Below are positions 6,521 through 13,249 of a stretch of 15,539 nucleotides of DNA, piece after piece; the stretch's first letter is position 1, and the number at the start of each line of letters is the position of its first letter. The notes under the pieces are model-generated. The model was not told the DNA's origin. It saw only the letters and a list, made by a program, of their open reading frames with translations, and searched no databases. Location of the stretch: positions 1 to 15,539 of the forward strand of contig CAZGMS010000082.1 of the NCBI GenBank assembly GCA_964526915.1, given 5' to 3'. The DNA is from JAHJDR01 sp964526915 (lineage in GTDB: Bacteria; UBA10199; JADGCS01). The position numbers were made by a program, and so were the translations under genes.

Positions 6521-6556
6521 CCCTTATTACTATTACAATAGGGAACCAAGTTTGGT
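6521..6556 (-). promoter_or_regulatory. Leader palindromes upstream of the BMC-H ribosome site
   Basis: Two small inverted repeats lie between the predicted start of transcription and the BMC-H ribosome site. ACCAAGTTTGGT (6545-6556) is a perfect 5-bp-arm palindrome. On the minus strand, CCCTATT...AATAAGGG (6521-6543) can form a stem with an AT-rich loop. They could be an operator and a 5'-leader hairpin; no riboswitch class is recognised. Confidence 0.3.
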
Positions 6557-6557
6557 C

Positions 6558-6587
6558 GGCATAGACTTTTTTTTTGGGGACTGTCAA
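6558..6587 (-). promoter_or_regulatory. Probable sigma-70-type promoter of the BMC operon
   Basis: On the minus strand a perfect -35 TTGACA (6582-6587) is followed by an 18-nt spacer containing an A9 run and then TATGCC (6558-6563) as a weak -10. Transcription would begin near 6551, leaving a leader of about 60 nt before the strong ribosome site of the BMC-H gene. A second gene in the window (the 889-residue phosphodiesterase-like gene) has a similar TTGACA/TATGCG pair, which gives mild mutual support. Confidence 0.45.
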
Positions 6588-6590
6588 TAG

Positions 6591-6609
6591 TTAATGATAT
6601 TATCGTTAA
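6591..6609. promoter_or_regulatory. 19-bp palindromic operator candidate next to the BMC promoter
   Basis: TTAATGATATTATCGTTAA is a 9+1+9 inverted repeat with one mismatched pair. It ends 3 bp upstream of the predicted -35. A matching half-site TTAACGAT recurs at 6504-6511 just upstream of the ribosome site. Placement fits an activator or repressor site; the divergent HTH gene at 6919 is the nearest candidate binder. Confidence 0.45.
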
Positions 6610-6714
6610 AGAAAACCACATTCAAAATCATTTTATAATAACACGAGATATTTAGTGATATATGATGCTATTTAATGGTTGATGATTAGTGCCAATTGTG
6701 ATAATCAGTTTCTA

Positions 6715-6911
6715 GATTGCGGATTGTGGCTCGTCATTGAGAGGGTGAACTGCGTTGGAATTGCCAAAAGGCAATTTTAATACTGTGCCCCAAGGGATAC
6801 CGGGGTAATCCAGAAATGATACTGTGGATTGCTTCGATTCGCTTTGTGAATCTCGCAATGACCAGCTGTTTGTACTTTTAGACGATTCACGAACATCGAT
6901 CCACGATCCAC
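6715..6911. repeat. Composite heptamer-bracketed element, copy C (degenerate)
   Basis: The left arm 6715-6733 is a decayed array (GATTGCG, GATTGTG, GCTCG). The right arm 6884-6911 is GATTCAC, GAACATC, GATCCAC, GATCCAC. The core runs from GTCATTGAGAG (about 6732) to CTCGCAATGAC (about 6871), the common 'GTCATTGCGAG...CTCGCAATGAC' type of dispersed palindromic repeat, and includes an AATTGCC...GGCAATT hairpin. It occupies the 429-nt gap between the BMC-H start and the HTH gene. No other gene is seen in that gap apart from the regulatory sites listed separately. Confidence 0.65.
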
Positions 6912-6918
6912 TCTTCTC

Positions 6919-7104
6919 ATGCAATATTCCGAAGTCATGACAACCAACGAGGCCATGAAGTACCTCAAAATCACCCGCAAGACCCTGCTCAAATTGGTCA
7001 AAACGGGTGAGCTCAAGGGCGCCAAGGTGGGCAAGGATTATCGCTACCTCAAAAGCGAGATCGACAAGTTTCTCAAAGGGGAAAAAGAGGAACGGCTGTT
7101 TTGA
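6919..7104 (+). CDS. Small excisionase-type (HTH_17/MerR-like) DNA-binding protein
   Basis: 61 residues. 'MTTNEAMKYLKITRKTLLKL' followed by 'VKTGELKGAKVGKDYRYLKS' is the typical winged-helix pattern of the excisionase/HTH_17 family: helix-turn-helix at about residues 10-30, then a G-x-K-V-G-x-x-Y-R-x wing and a C-terminal helix. Such short proteins bind DNA as stand-alone regulators or phage excisionases. The start at 6919 may instead be Met7 (6937), which fits the family start better; neither has a clear ribosome site, and heptamer repeat lies directly upstream. It is divergent from the BMC operon and 430 nt from its first gene, so it is a candidate local regulator. No integrase is nearby, which argues against a phage excisionase. 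Confidence 0.8.
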   Translation: MQYSEVMTTNEAMKYLKITRKTLLKLVKTGELKGAKVGKDYRYLKSEIDKFLKGEKEERLF

Positions 7105-7115
7105 ATCGTATCTTG

Positions 7116-7188
7116 TCATCCCTGCGAAGGCAGGGATCCAGTTTCTGTCATCCCTGCGTGGTCCCTGCCTTCGCAGGGAGGGAACCAG
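7116..7188. repeat. Two palindromic TCATCCCTGC/GCAGGGATCCAG repeats upstream of GIY-YIG gene
   Basis: 7116-7141 is a hairpin TCATCCCTGCG-AAG-GCAGGGATCCAG. 7148-7188 is a related but altered unit in which TCATCCCTGCG is followed by an internal TCCCTGCCTTCGCAGGGA palindrome and ends ACCAG. They match the first hairpin of composite copies A and B. They separate the HTH gene from the GIY-YIG gene. Confidence 0.75.
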
Positions 7189-7199
7189 AGCATAGATTT

Positions 7200-7487
7200 A
7201 TGAAGACATACTATGTGTATATTCTTGCCAGCAAAAAAAATGGCACATTGTATGTCGGTGTTACGAGCAATTTGTCCAAAAGAATATTTGAGCACAAACA
7301 AGACCTGGTGGATGGGTTCACAAAAAAATATGGGGTTCATTCTTTGGTTTATATTGAACAAACAAATGATGTGAACGACGCATTGCTTAGAGAAAGAAGA
7401 TTGAAGGCTTGGAAGAGGCAATGGAAAATAGATCTGATTGAAAAATCGAACCCGAATTGGAACGATTTGTATGAAGATTTGTTTTAG
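7200..7487 (+). CDS. GIY-YIG domain endonuclease-like protein
   Basis: 95 residues, the usual length of stand-alone GIY-YIG proteins of the YhbQ/UPF0213 type. 'MKTYYVYILASKKNGTLYVG' carries the paired motifs (YVY at 5-7, YVG at 18-20), followed by 'TSNLSKRIFEHK' with the conserved Arg28. 'ALLRERRLKAWKRQWKIDLI' matches the C-terminal helix of the family. The start at 7200 is chosen because the upstream frame translates palindromic repeat. The gene is AT-richer than its neighbours and lies between inverted copies of the same palindromic repeat (7116-7188 and 7495-7520), suggesting it arrived as a cassette. No target or function can be assigned; members include putative structure-specific nucleases and selfish genes. 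Confidence 0.87.
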   Translation: MKTYYVYILASKKNGTLYVGVTSNLSKRIFEHKQDLVDGFTKKYGVHSLVYIEQTNDVNDALLRERRLKAWKRQWKIDLIEKSNPNWNDLYEDLF

Positions 7488-7494
7488 GAAACAT

Positions 7495-7542
7495 GGATTC
7501 CTGCTTTCGCAGGAATGACAAAGCTTTGAGCTTTGAGCTATA
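7495..7542. repeat. Hairpin repeat plus AGCTTTG heptamers after GIY-YIG gene
   Basis: 7495-7520 is a GGATTCCTGC-TTTC-GCAGGAATGAC hairpin, identical in its stem to the right-hand hairpin of copy B and inverted relative to the repeats upstream of the GIY-YIG gene. It is followed by 7-bp units AGCTTTG, AGCTTTG, AGCTATA (7522-7542). The stop codon of the converging FmdB-type gene lies inside the last unit. The hairpin may serve as a weak terminator for both genes. Confidence 0.65.
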
Positions 7543-7768
7543 AATTCGGACACGTCCCGCCACTACAACAACTCCCTGCCTCTGAACACGATTTGGCAGA
7601 GGGACAGGTGGCGTTTGATTTCGAGATCATCCTGCTTGGCACACTGATGAGTTTTTCCAAATCAAGGGACTCGCATTTTGGACAGGCGATGGTATTCTGA
7701 CGCGTCGTGGAGACAATCAATTCAAAAACAGCGTCACATTTTTTGCATTTGTATTCGAATAAGGGCAT
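7538..7768 (-). CDS. FmdB-family zinc-ribbon protein
   Basis: 76 residues. 'MPLFEYKCKKCDAVFELIVS' and 'IACPKCESLDLEKLIS' give the two CxxC knuckles of the FmdB/CxxC_CXXC_SSSS zinc ribbon, whose members are annotated as putative regulatory proteins. The C-terminal tail is unusually cysteine-rich, with five Cys in the last 27 residues, ending in 'CCSGGTCPNL'. Such tails occur in this family, but function is not established. The start at 7768 matches the family's MPxYEY opening; the longer upstream frame translates a GGCAATT heptamer array. It lies 68 nt downstream of the large phosphodiesterase-like gene on the same strand, so they may be co-transcribed. The stop codon (TAG) falls within a heptamer repeat. 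Confidence 0.88.
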   Translation of the reverse strand: MPLFEYKCKKCDAVFELIVSTTRQNTIACPKCESLDLEKLISVPSRMISKSNATCPSAKSCSEAGSCCSGGTCPNL

Positions 7769-7784
7769 GCGTCCCAATACAATT

Positions 7785-7812
7785 GGCAATGGGCAATTGG
7801 CAATGGGCAATT
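7785..7812. repeat. GGCAATG/GGCAATT heptamer array
   Basis: Four alternating 7-bp units GGCAATG, GGCAATT, GGCAATG, GGCAATT fill most of the 68-nt gap between the metallo-hydrolase gene and the FmdB-type gene. The period equals that of the other heptamer families in the window, with a different sequence. It resembles the short tandem heptamer repeats described in heterocystous cyanobacteria. Confidence 0.75.
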
Positions 7813-7836
7813 GTATGGAGCAACATCAGGGCGTTG

Positions 7837-10506
7837 TTATGCGGCTGTTCTGGGGAGCCTGTTCTCGTCCATGATTCTTTGATGGGCCAGTCTTTGCAGG
7901 TATGTTCGGATGATGGGATATTTCTCCATCATGTCCTTCAGATCGGCCTCGCTAAAACGAAGGACGGTGACATGGCCTTGCGCACTGACATTTGCCTTGC
8001 GTGCCTGATGGTTGATGGAGGCCATTTCGCCGACTACCGTTCCGGGACCAACTGTGATTCTACGGTCATGGGGCGCATATGACCAGATCTCCGCTAGGCC
8101 ATCCACAATCAGAAAGGCGTCTTTGTTGGTGTGATCGCCCTCGGCGATAAATCGATTGCCCGCGAACATGGTTTCTTCGCTGGCAATCATGAGCAAGGCG
8201 GTGAGGATGGCGTCCGAAATATCAGGCAGGGCCTGTTTGAGCAGGCGATAGTATTTTTTTCGGAGTTCTCTAACGTGTCGCAGCGTCTCAGTGTGCTGAC
8301 CAAGTACCTCGGTCAGCGTTTTGGCAGAAAAAGTCAAAACCTGTGAGGGCATGGAGGCCACAGCACTGGCGTTACGAGGTTCACCAAAGAGTGCTCCCTC
8401 ACCGATGATCCCAAAGGGCACATGGGTGAGTTCCGAACCGTCAGCGTAAAGTCTGAATCCGCCCGAGACAATCATTCTGACAGAGGTGTCTGTTGCGTCG
8501 CTTCCTGCTGTTGCCTCATCTTGAAGCATCAACACCGCTCCTATGTCAAACGTGGCGAGTGTGGTGGCCGCGGCCAAAGCCTGCTTTTGCTCGGTGGACA
8601 GGCCCGCCAAAAGGGGTGACCATTCAATGAAGCGCAAATTTCTCTCTTGTATGCTGTCTTCTGTTTCGGGCTGTTTGGGAAAATGATTGGCCAGCGAAAT
8701 AAATCCCTGATGACCCGCCAATAGTTTGGGGACACCCACCTGGGCCGCTCTGCCGTCACTCACGTGATAGAATTTGACCCGATTCAACACCTCATGCAGT
8801 TCGACTCCTTTTTTTTCTGCAAAAGTCTTGAGCCACGCCAGGGTGACTTCGGGATCGGTATGCAGACCCTTCATGCCAGCCTCAATCAAAATCATGGGAG
8901 GGTTGGGCTGATCCCAGGTGCTTTCCAAAAGATGTTGGTAACGCAGAATTTCGGCCTTGCGTGCCGGGTGCATATCAGGAAACAGCCGATCCAGTTCGGC
9001 AGAATCAGCCAAAGTATCTCCACTGATGTAGAGCGCGAGTTGGCCCCCTGTGTCCGCAGGCGCTGTCCAGACTTCAATGGCCTCGGCGGCCACAGAATGA
9101 CAGGTGTAGTGGGTTCTGAGCCACATGCCCCGGACCGCAACGAACTGTCGAGGTTTGAGTTCCACAAAATTCAATTGAGTCAAACCCTCGGGTTTGCCAT
9201 TAACGGCGATGCTTAGGGTGTATGCATCCTGACAAATATTGTACAAGGTTTTTGTTCCGTACCAATTGAGTTTTGGGCACAGGAACATGAGTTCTATACT
9301 GGCAGGAGTGAAATGATCGGTGTGATCATGTGTGATGGCGATGCCCTCCACCGCGTTCAAGGGAATCCCGTTTTGTATGAGATAAGCAACCGTCTGTGCC
9401 GGGGGGTCGATCAGCGTAACCTTGCCATCCTTCCAAAGCATGAACCCGCTGGTGCCCTCGCCCGAAAAATAATCCGCTGTGCTGATGGGCCAAAGACCTG
9501 CTTCGCCGTCTATCAAGACCCGTTTGCGGATTTCCTGAAACTTGGGATCGAACATGGTTCTGGGATCAACATCGAGATTTTCCACGGGCGGGGCGAATTC
9601 CGGTTTGCCCAGATCGATAGTGCGTAGCAAATGCCCGCGATCATAAATTTCGTACGCCATGGGTCCTTTTTCCTGAGCCTGTTTGACGACAACGCTACCA
9701 TCCCCGATCGTGATTTCGTCGTTCTCAAAATGGGTGACTCTGGAAAAGTCCTCGGATGCCTTGTTGGCGAAACGCTGTGTTTCAGTGCCCAAATCGGGAA
9801 TGCCCTCTTCATTGGAAGCATGTTCGTCTCGTACACTGTCGGTCAGTTTTTGTGGGTTGCGTCCCTGAAAGGCCTCTTTCAAAAAGGCACTGACTTTCCC
9901 TGCGTCACCCGGGGTTGGCAAATAAAAATTAAACCCAGCTTGTTGCAAGAGCGGCCAAAAGTAGGGATAACGGGTAAAGTCTACCGCGTGATAACCCGTT
10001 GTAAATGTCGTGTAACCTTTGACAGGCACATAGTGCAGGGGCATGTAATGACCGAGTTTATCAGAGGGTGTTTTGCCGGGTTGTCCGCCGTTTTTAAAGA
10101 ACATCTGAATGGCATCGAGGTGCGATCCCATGGGGAGCCCCAACTGTACCCAACCTTGAGACGTGTAAACGGCAACGCCACCGCGCCTCATTTTTTGCAC
10201 ATAACCGTATGGTTTGCCAATGGGGCCTGTGTTATCGGAACCGCCTGTTCCACCCGGGCGATCAGTGGATTGTGGGGCGTCCGAGCTTGGTGTTGCAGGT
10301 GCGGCAAGCCTTTGCGCTGCAGGTTTTCTTGTTTGCCTTCCCGTCAAATGTGCAGTTTGGGCCGTTGCACCAGCAAAGGCGGCATAACGACTCGCCAAGC
10401 TTTGTGTTGCCTTACCGCGAGTTGGATTGCCTGTGGAAAGGATGAAAACGTTTGGTGCGACGGGTTGTGCGAGTGGGGCTCTTAAGGCGGTGGTTGCTGT
10501 GTTCAT
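7837..10506 (-). CDS. Metallo-beta-lactamase-fold hydrolase with two cyclic-nucleotide-binding domains
   Basis: 889 residues. Residues 1-98 are Ala/Thr/Pro/Gly-rich and probably disordered. Residues 100-610 hold an MBL-fold enzyme with the metal motif HDHTDH (393-398), His466/His470, SGDT (495-498, metal-bridging Asp497) and late histidines (549, 581). Two cNMP-binding domains follow: one with the phosphate-binding cassette GEGALFGEPRNASA (around 702-715, Arg711), and one with GEMASINHQARKA (826-838, Arg836). This architecture fits cyclic-nucleotide-dependent 3',5'-cAMP/cGMP phosphodiesterases of MBL fold reported in spirochaete and Bdellovibrio-type bacteria; the substrate is inferred. The ATG at 10506 has a strong GGGGAGG ribosome site. 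No signal peptide or membrane segment is seen, so it is likely cytoplasmic. The cassettes keep the key Arg, so ligand binding is expected. Confidence 0.85.
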   Translation of the reverse strand: MNTATTALRAPLAQPVAPNVFILSTGNPTRGKATQSLASRYAAFAGATAQTAHLTGRQTRKPAAQRLAAPATPSSDAPQSTDRPGGTGGSDNTGPIGKPYGYVQKMRRGGVAVYTSQGWVQLGLPMGSHLDAIQMFFKNGGQPGKTPSDKLGHYMPLHYVPVKGYTTFTTGYHAVDFTRYPYFWPLLQQAGFNFYLPTPGDAGKVSAFLKEAFQGRNPQKLTDSVRDEHASNEEGIPDLGTETQRFANKASEDFSRVTHFENDEITIGDGSVVVKQAQEKGPMAYEIYDRGHLLRTIDLGKPEFAPPVENLDVDPRTMFDPKFQEIRKRVLIDGEAGLWPISTADYFSGEGTSGFMLWKDGKVTLIDPPAQTVAYLIQNGIPLNAVEGIAITHDHTDHFTPASIELMFLCPKLNWYGTKTLYNICQDAYTLSIAVNGKPEGLTQLNFVELKPRQFVAVRGMWLRTHYTCHSVAAEAIEVWTAPADTGGQLALYISGDTLADSAELDRLFPDMHPARKAEILRYQHLLESTWDQPNPPMILIEAGMKGLHTDPEVTLAWLKTFAEKKGVELHEVLNRVKFYHVSDGRAAQVGVPKLLAGHQGFISLANHFPKQPETEDSIQERNLRFIEWSPLLAGLSTEQKQALAAATTLATFDIGAVLMLQDEATAGSDATDTSVRMIVSGGFRLYADGSELTHVPFGIIGEGALFGEPRNASAVASMPSQVLTFSAKTLTEVLGQHTETLRHVRELRKKYYRLLKQALPDISDAILTALLMIASEETMFAGNRFIAEGDHTNKDAFLIVDGLAEIWSYAPHDRRITVGPGTVVGEMASINHQARKANVSAQGHVTVLRFSEADLKDMMEKYPIIRTYLQRLAHQRIMDENRLPRTAA

Positions 10507-10539
10507 GCTGTCCTCCCCATTTTATGTGATGATACCAGC

Positions 10540-10568
10540 CGCATAGTGCTTTTGGTGTCTGGTGTCAA
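10540..10568 (-). promoter_or_regulatory. Probable promoter of the metallo-hydrolase/FmdB genes
   Basis: On the minus strand, TTGACA (10563-10568), a 17-nt spacer and TATGCG (10540-10545) place a start site near 10533, about 27 nt before the ATG at 10506. The -35 is perfect, the -10 weak. It shares the TATGC form with the BMC promoter candidate. Confidence 0.4.
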
Positions 10569-10612
10569 AATTTTCTTGTAGACAGGGGGCATGCGTCAGG
10601 AAATGGTGTCAT

Positions 10613-10728
10613 GTCATCACGAGTAGGTCGCCGCAGGCGGACGACGTGGTGATCTCCATATTGTTTCTTGTGGATCGCCACGCTTCGCCATGAGCCTGTA
10701 AATGGCTCATGGCTCCGCTCGCGATGAC
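10613..10728. repeat. Dispersed palindromic repeat in the divergent intergenic region
   Basis: It begins GTCATCACGAG and ends CTCGCGATGAC, with internal hairpins (GTCGCCGCAGGCGGAC; GAGCC...GGCTC around 10692-10713). It is the same general type as the core of copy C but lacks heptamer arms. It sits between the divergently transcribed metallo-hydrolase and cydA genes. A weak TTGAAC-N17-TTTATG promoter for cydA is possible at 10755-10783 but is not convincing. Confidence 0.6.
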
Positions 10729-10790
10729 GGTGACTTATCACTAATTCATTTTCATTGAACAAGGCCAGGTTTTCTGTTTTATGGCTGGGC

Positions 10791-12086
10791 ATGGATGTCC
10801 TTTTTTTGTCCCGCCTGCAATTTGCCGTGGCCACCCTGTTTCATTTTATCTTTGTCCCACTGACTTTGGGCCTCTCGATCATTGTGGCGATTTTCGAAAC
10901 ACGCTATGCCAGAACTGGTGACGAGCTTTATCTCAAGCTCACCAAATTCTGGGGCAAACTTTTTCTCATCAATTTTGCCTTGGGGGTGGTGACGGGAATC
11001 ACACTGGAGTTTCAGTTTGGGACCAACTGGTCCCGTTATTCGGCCTTTGTGGGCGATATCTTTGGATCACTGTTGGCCATCGAGGCCACGGTCGCGTTTT
11101 TTTTGGAATCCACACTCGTGGGGGTGTGGATTTTTGGCTGGCAAAAACTCTCGCCCAAAAAGCACGCGCTCATCATGTGGCTCATTGCTGTGGCGGGCAC
11201 GCTCTCGGCGGTGTGGATCATTCTGGCCAATGGGTGGATGCAGAATCCAGTGGGTTACGTGATCAAAAATGGACGGGCAGAGCTGGCAAGTTTTAGTGCC
11301 GTGTTTTTTAACAAGTACGCGTGGCTGGAGTTTTTTCACACCATGAGTGCGTCGTATTTATACAGCGCCTTTTTTGTGATGGGAGTGAGCGCGTATCATC
11401 TCATTAAAAAACAACATGTCGATTTTTTCACACGTTCTTTCAAATTGGCCCTCTGGTTTGGTCTGGTGTGTTCGGTTTTGGTGGCCTTTAGCGGTGACCT
11501 GAACGGCGTGAACGTGGCCAAAGTCCAACCTGCCAAACTCGCCGCCATGGAATCACACTGGCAAACGAGCGCCAACGCGCCCATGAAGCTTCTGGTTTGG
11601 CCCGATGAAGAGGCCGGTAAAAATGCATTTGAAGCCTTTTCGGTGCCGTCGGGATTGAGTTTGCTGGCGTTTCACGATCCTCATGCCACAGTGAAAGGGT
11701 TGCGCGATTTTGCCCAGGAGGATCGTCCACCTGTGCTCATCACCTTTGTGGCGTTCAGGGTCATGGTGGCCATTGGGGGCTTGCTGATTCTGCTTTGCGT
11801 GATCGGGGTTTTCAAACGCAACCGCCTGACCGGGTCCAAATGGTATTTGAGGGCCATGTTGTTTACCTTGCCTCTGCCTCTTGTGGCGATTGAACTCGGC
11901 TGGGTGGTGACTGAGGTGGGGCGGCAACCCTGGATTGTGTATGGGCTGATGCGCACGAGCGATGCGGTCTCGCCGGTCGTGACCTCGCAGGTGTTGACCT
12001 CGCTCATTTTCTTTTTTCTGGTTTATGGACTCTTGGGCGCTGTGGGGGTGTTGTTGATGGCAAGACACGTGAATCGTGGTTCGTGA
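10791..12086 (+). CDS. cydA: Cytochrome bd quinol oxidase subunit I
   Basis: 431 residues. Membrane quinol:O2 oxidoreductase subunit carrying hemes b558, b595 and d. The ATG at 10791 gives the family start 'MDVLFLSRLQFAVATLFHFI'; a longer TTG-start frame is unlikely. Conserved ligands are visible: His18, Glu98, Glu106, His183 and Met325 (equivalents of E. coli His19, Glu99, Glu107, His186, Met393). Also present are the quinol-site Lys249 and Glu254 in 'QPAKLAAMES' and the GRQPW motif at 377-381. The Q-loop is short, as in the CIO/Gram-positive-like group rather than the long E. coli type. There is only a weak ribosome site. The last codons (HVNRGS) and the stop are read from a heptamer repeat arm, so the native C-terminus was probably altered by the repeat. 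It forms an operon with cydB, 133 nt downstream. Confidence 0.96.
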   Translation: MDVLFLSRLQFAVATLFHFIFVPLTLGLSIIVAIFETRYARTGDELYLKLTKFWGKLFLINFALGVVTGITLEFQFGTNWSRYSAFVGDIFGSLLAIEATVAFFLESTLVGVWIFGWQKLSPKKHALIMWLIAVAGTLSAVWIILANGWMQNPVGYVIKNGRAELASFSAVFFNKYAWLEFFHTMSASYLYSAFFVMGVSAYHLIKKQHVDFFTRSFKLALWFGLVCSVLVAFSGDLNGVNVAKVQPAKLAAMESHWQTSANAPMKLLVWPDEEAGKNAFEAFSVPSGLSLLAFHDPHATVKGLRDFAQEDRPPVLITFVAFRVMVAIGGLLILLCVIGVFKRNRLTGSKWYLRAMLFTLPLPLVAIELGWVVTEVGRQPWIVYGLMRTSDAVSPVVTSQVLTSLIFFFLVYGLLGAVGVLLMARHVNRGS

Positions 12087-12211
12087 ATCGTTGTTCGTGG
12101 GGTGCTCTGTCATTCCAGCCTGTCAGCCATAGGACTGATCCCGCTCTGCGTGCGCTGGGATGACAAAACACATTTCGATTCACGATTCACGATCCACGAT
12201 CCACGATCTGC
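12069..12211. repeat. Composite heptamer-bracketed element, copy D, between cydA and cydB
   Basis: The left arm 12069-12101 is GTGAATC, GTGGTTC, GTGAATC, GTTGTTC, GTGGGG. The right arm 12177-12211 is GATTCAC, GATTCAC, GATCCAC, GATCCAC, GATCTGC. The core runs from TCATTCCAGC (about 12110) to GCTGGGATGAC (12164), with the stem arms separated by about 35 bp. It lacks the GTTGA segment of copies A and B. It overlaps the last 18 nt of cydA and stops 8 nt before the cydB ATG. Confidence 0.82.
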
Positions 12212-12219
12212 GAGAATTT

Positions 12220-13248
12220 ATGTTTTTACAATCAATCTGGTTTTTTATTTGGGGGCTTTTATGGGCCATCTTTTTTGCGACCGATGGTTTTGATTTTGGC
12301 GTGGGCACGCTCTACCCTTTTTTGGGCAAGACAGAGCATGACAAGCGCGTGATGATCAATGCCATTGGGCCTTTGTGGGATGGCAATGAGGTGTGGCTCA
12401 TCACCGCAGGTGGGGTGACGTTTGCAGCCTTTCCTCAGGTTTACGCCGTGATGTTCTCAACGCTGTACACCCCTCTCATGATCATCTTGTTTGCGCTCAT
12501 CCTGCGCGGTGTGGCGTTTGAGTTCAGGGGCAAAGTGGATTGTCCCCGGTGGCTCAAAATTTGGGACGCAGCAATTTTTATTGGGAGTGTTTTGCCCGCT
12601 TTGTTATTTGGTGTGGCGTTTGGCAATATTTTTATGGGCATTCCGTTTGATGCTCAGGGCCTGAATCATGGCGGGTTACTCGATCTGATCAACCCGTATG
12701 GTTTACTCACGGGCTTGTTGTTTTTGCTGTTGTTCATCCAGCATGGGGCCTTGTGGCTGGCGGTGCGGTCAGGCTCTGCCCTGCATGACCGGGTCGTCAC
12801 TGTTGTGCGCACCAACTGGTTTGTTTTGCTGATAGTGGCGGTTTTGTTTTTTGTGGCCACGTATTTTGTTACGGATTTGTACGACAATTATATTGCACAG
12901 CCAGTTTTGTGGGTTATTCCTGGCCTGGTAGTTCTTTCGTTATTTGGTGTGCGTTTATTTTTGCGGCAAAAAAAATATTTATGGGCGTGGGTCGCTTCGG
13001 CGGTCACAATTGTGGGGGCCACATTTTTTGGCATCACGGGGCTTTTTCCCCGACTTTTTCCATCAAGCATAGACTCTCAATTTGATCTGACGGCGTTCAA
13101 TGCCTCGTCATCGCAGGACACACTTACCATTATGCTGGTGGTGGTGGCTGTCTTTATCCCCATAGTGATTGCATACCAAGTCTGGGCGTACCGGCTTTTT
13201 TCGCATAAAATTGACCACGACAATTTTGAGCGGGTTGTGGTGTATTGA
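12220..13248 (+). CDS. cydB: Cytochrome bd quinol oxidase subunit II
   Basis: 342 residues, multiple hydrophobic segments. It starts 'MFLQSIWFFIWGLLWAIFFA', then 'TDGFDFGVGTLYPF' (Asp25 region), 'NAIGPLWDGNEVWLITAGG' (Trp53, Asp54) and 'AFPQVYAVMFSTLYTPLMII', all CydB hallmarks. The start at 12220 is chosen because the upstream frame translates heptamer repeat. CydB is the partner of CydA in the membrane, needed for heme d assembly and quinol oxidation under low oxygen. No cydX-like small ORF or cydCD is seen. Translation probably depends on a weak GAGA element just after the repeat. It converges with the ATPase gene, with only 39 nt of heptamer array between the stops. A high-affinity oxidase next to an anaerobic-style BMC suggests life across oxygen gradients (inference). 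Confidence 0.96.
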   Translation: MFLQSIWFFIWGLLWAIFFATDGFDFGVGTLYPFLGKTEHDKRVMINAIGPLWDGNEVWLITAGGVTFAAFPQVYAVMFSTLYTPLMIILFALILRGVAFEFRGKVDCPRWLKIWDAAIFIGSVLPALLFGVAFGNIFMGIPFDAQGLNHGGLLDLINPYGLLTGLLFLLLFIQHGALWLAVRSGSALHDRVVTVVRTNWFVLLIVAVLFFVATYFVTDLYDNYIAQPVLWVIPGLVVLSLFGVRLFLRQKKYLWAWVASAVTIVGATFFGITGLFPRLFPSSIDSQFDLTAFNASSSQDTLTIMLVVVAVFIPIVIAYQVWAYRLFSHKIDHDNFERVVVY

Positions 13249-13249
13249 A

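Noticed and set aside
6490..6621. N-terminal extension of the BMC-H frame up to 6621
   Set aside because: The strong Shine-Dalgarno at 6 nt before 6489 and the canonical MADALGMIETKG start fix the true start. The extension covers the promoter region.
6919..7104. Phage excisionase within a prophage or integrative element
   Set aside because: The HTH fold fits, but no integrase, phage structural genes or att-like direct repeats are seen nearby.
9631..10485. 284-codon plus-strand frame opposite the N-terminal half of the metallo-hydrolase
   Set aside because: It is antisense to a gene with a strong ribosome site and clear domains, its composition is cysteine/arginine-heavy and shadow-like, and it has no convincing start signal.
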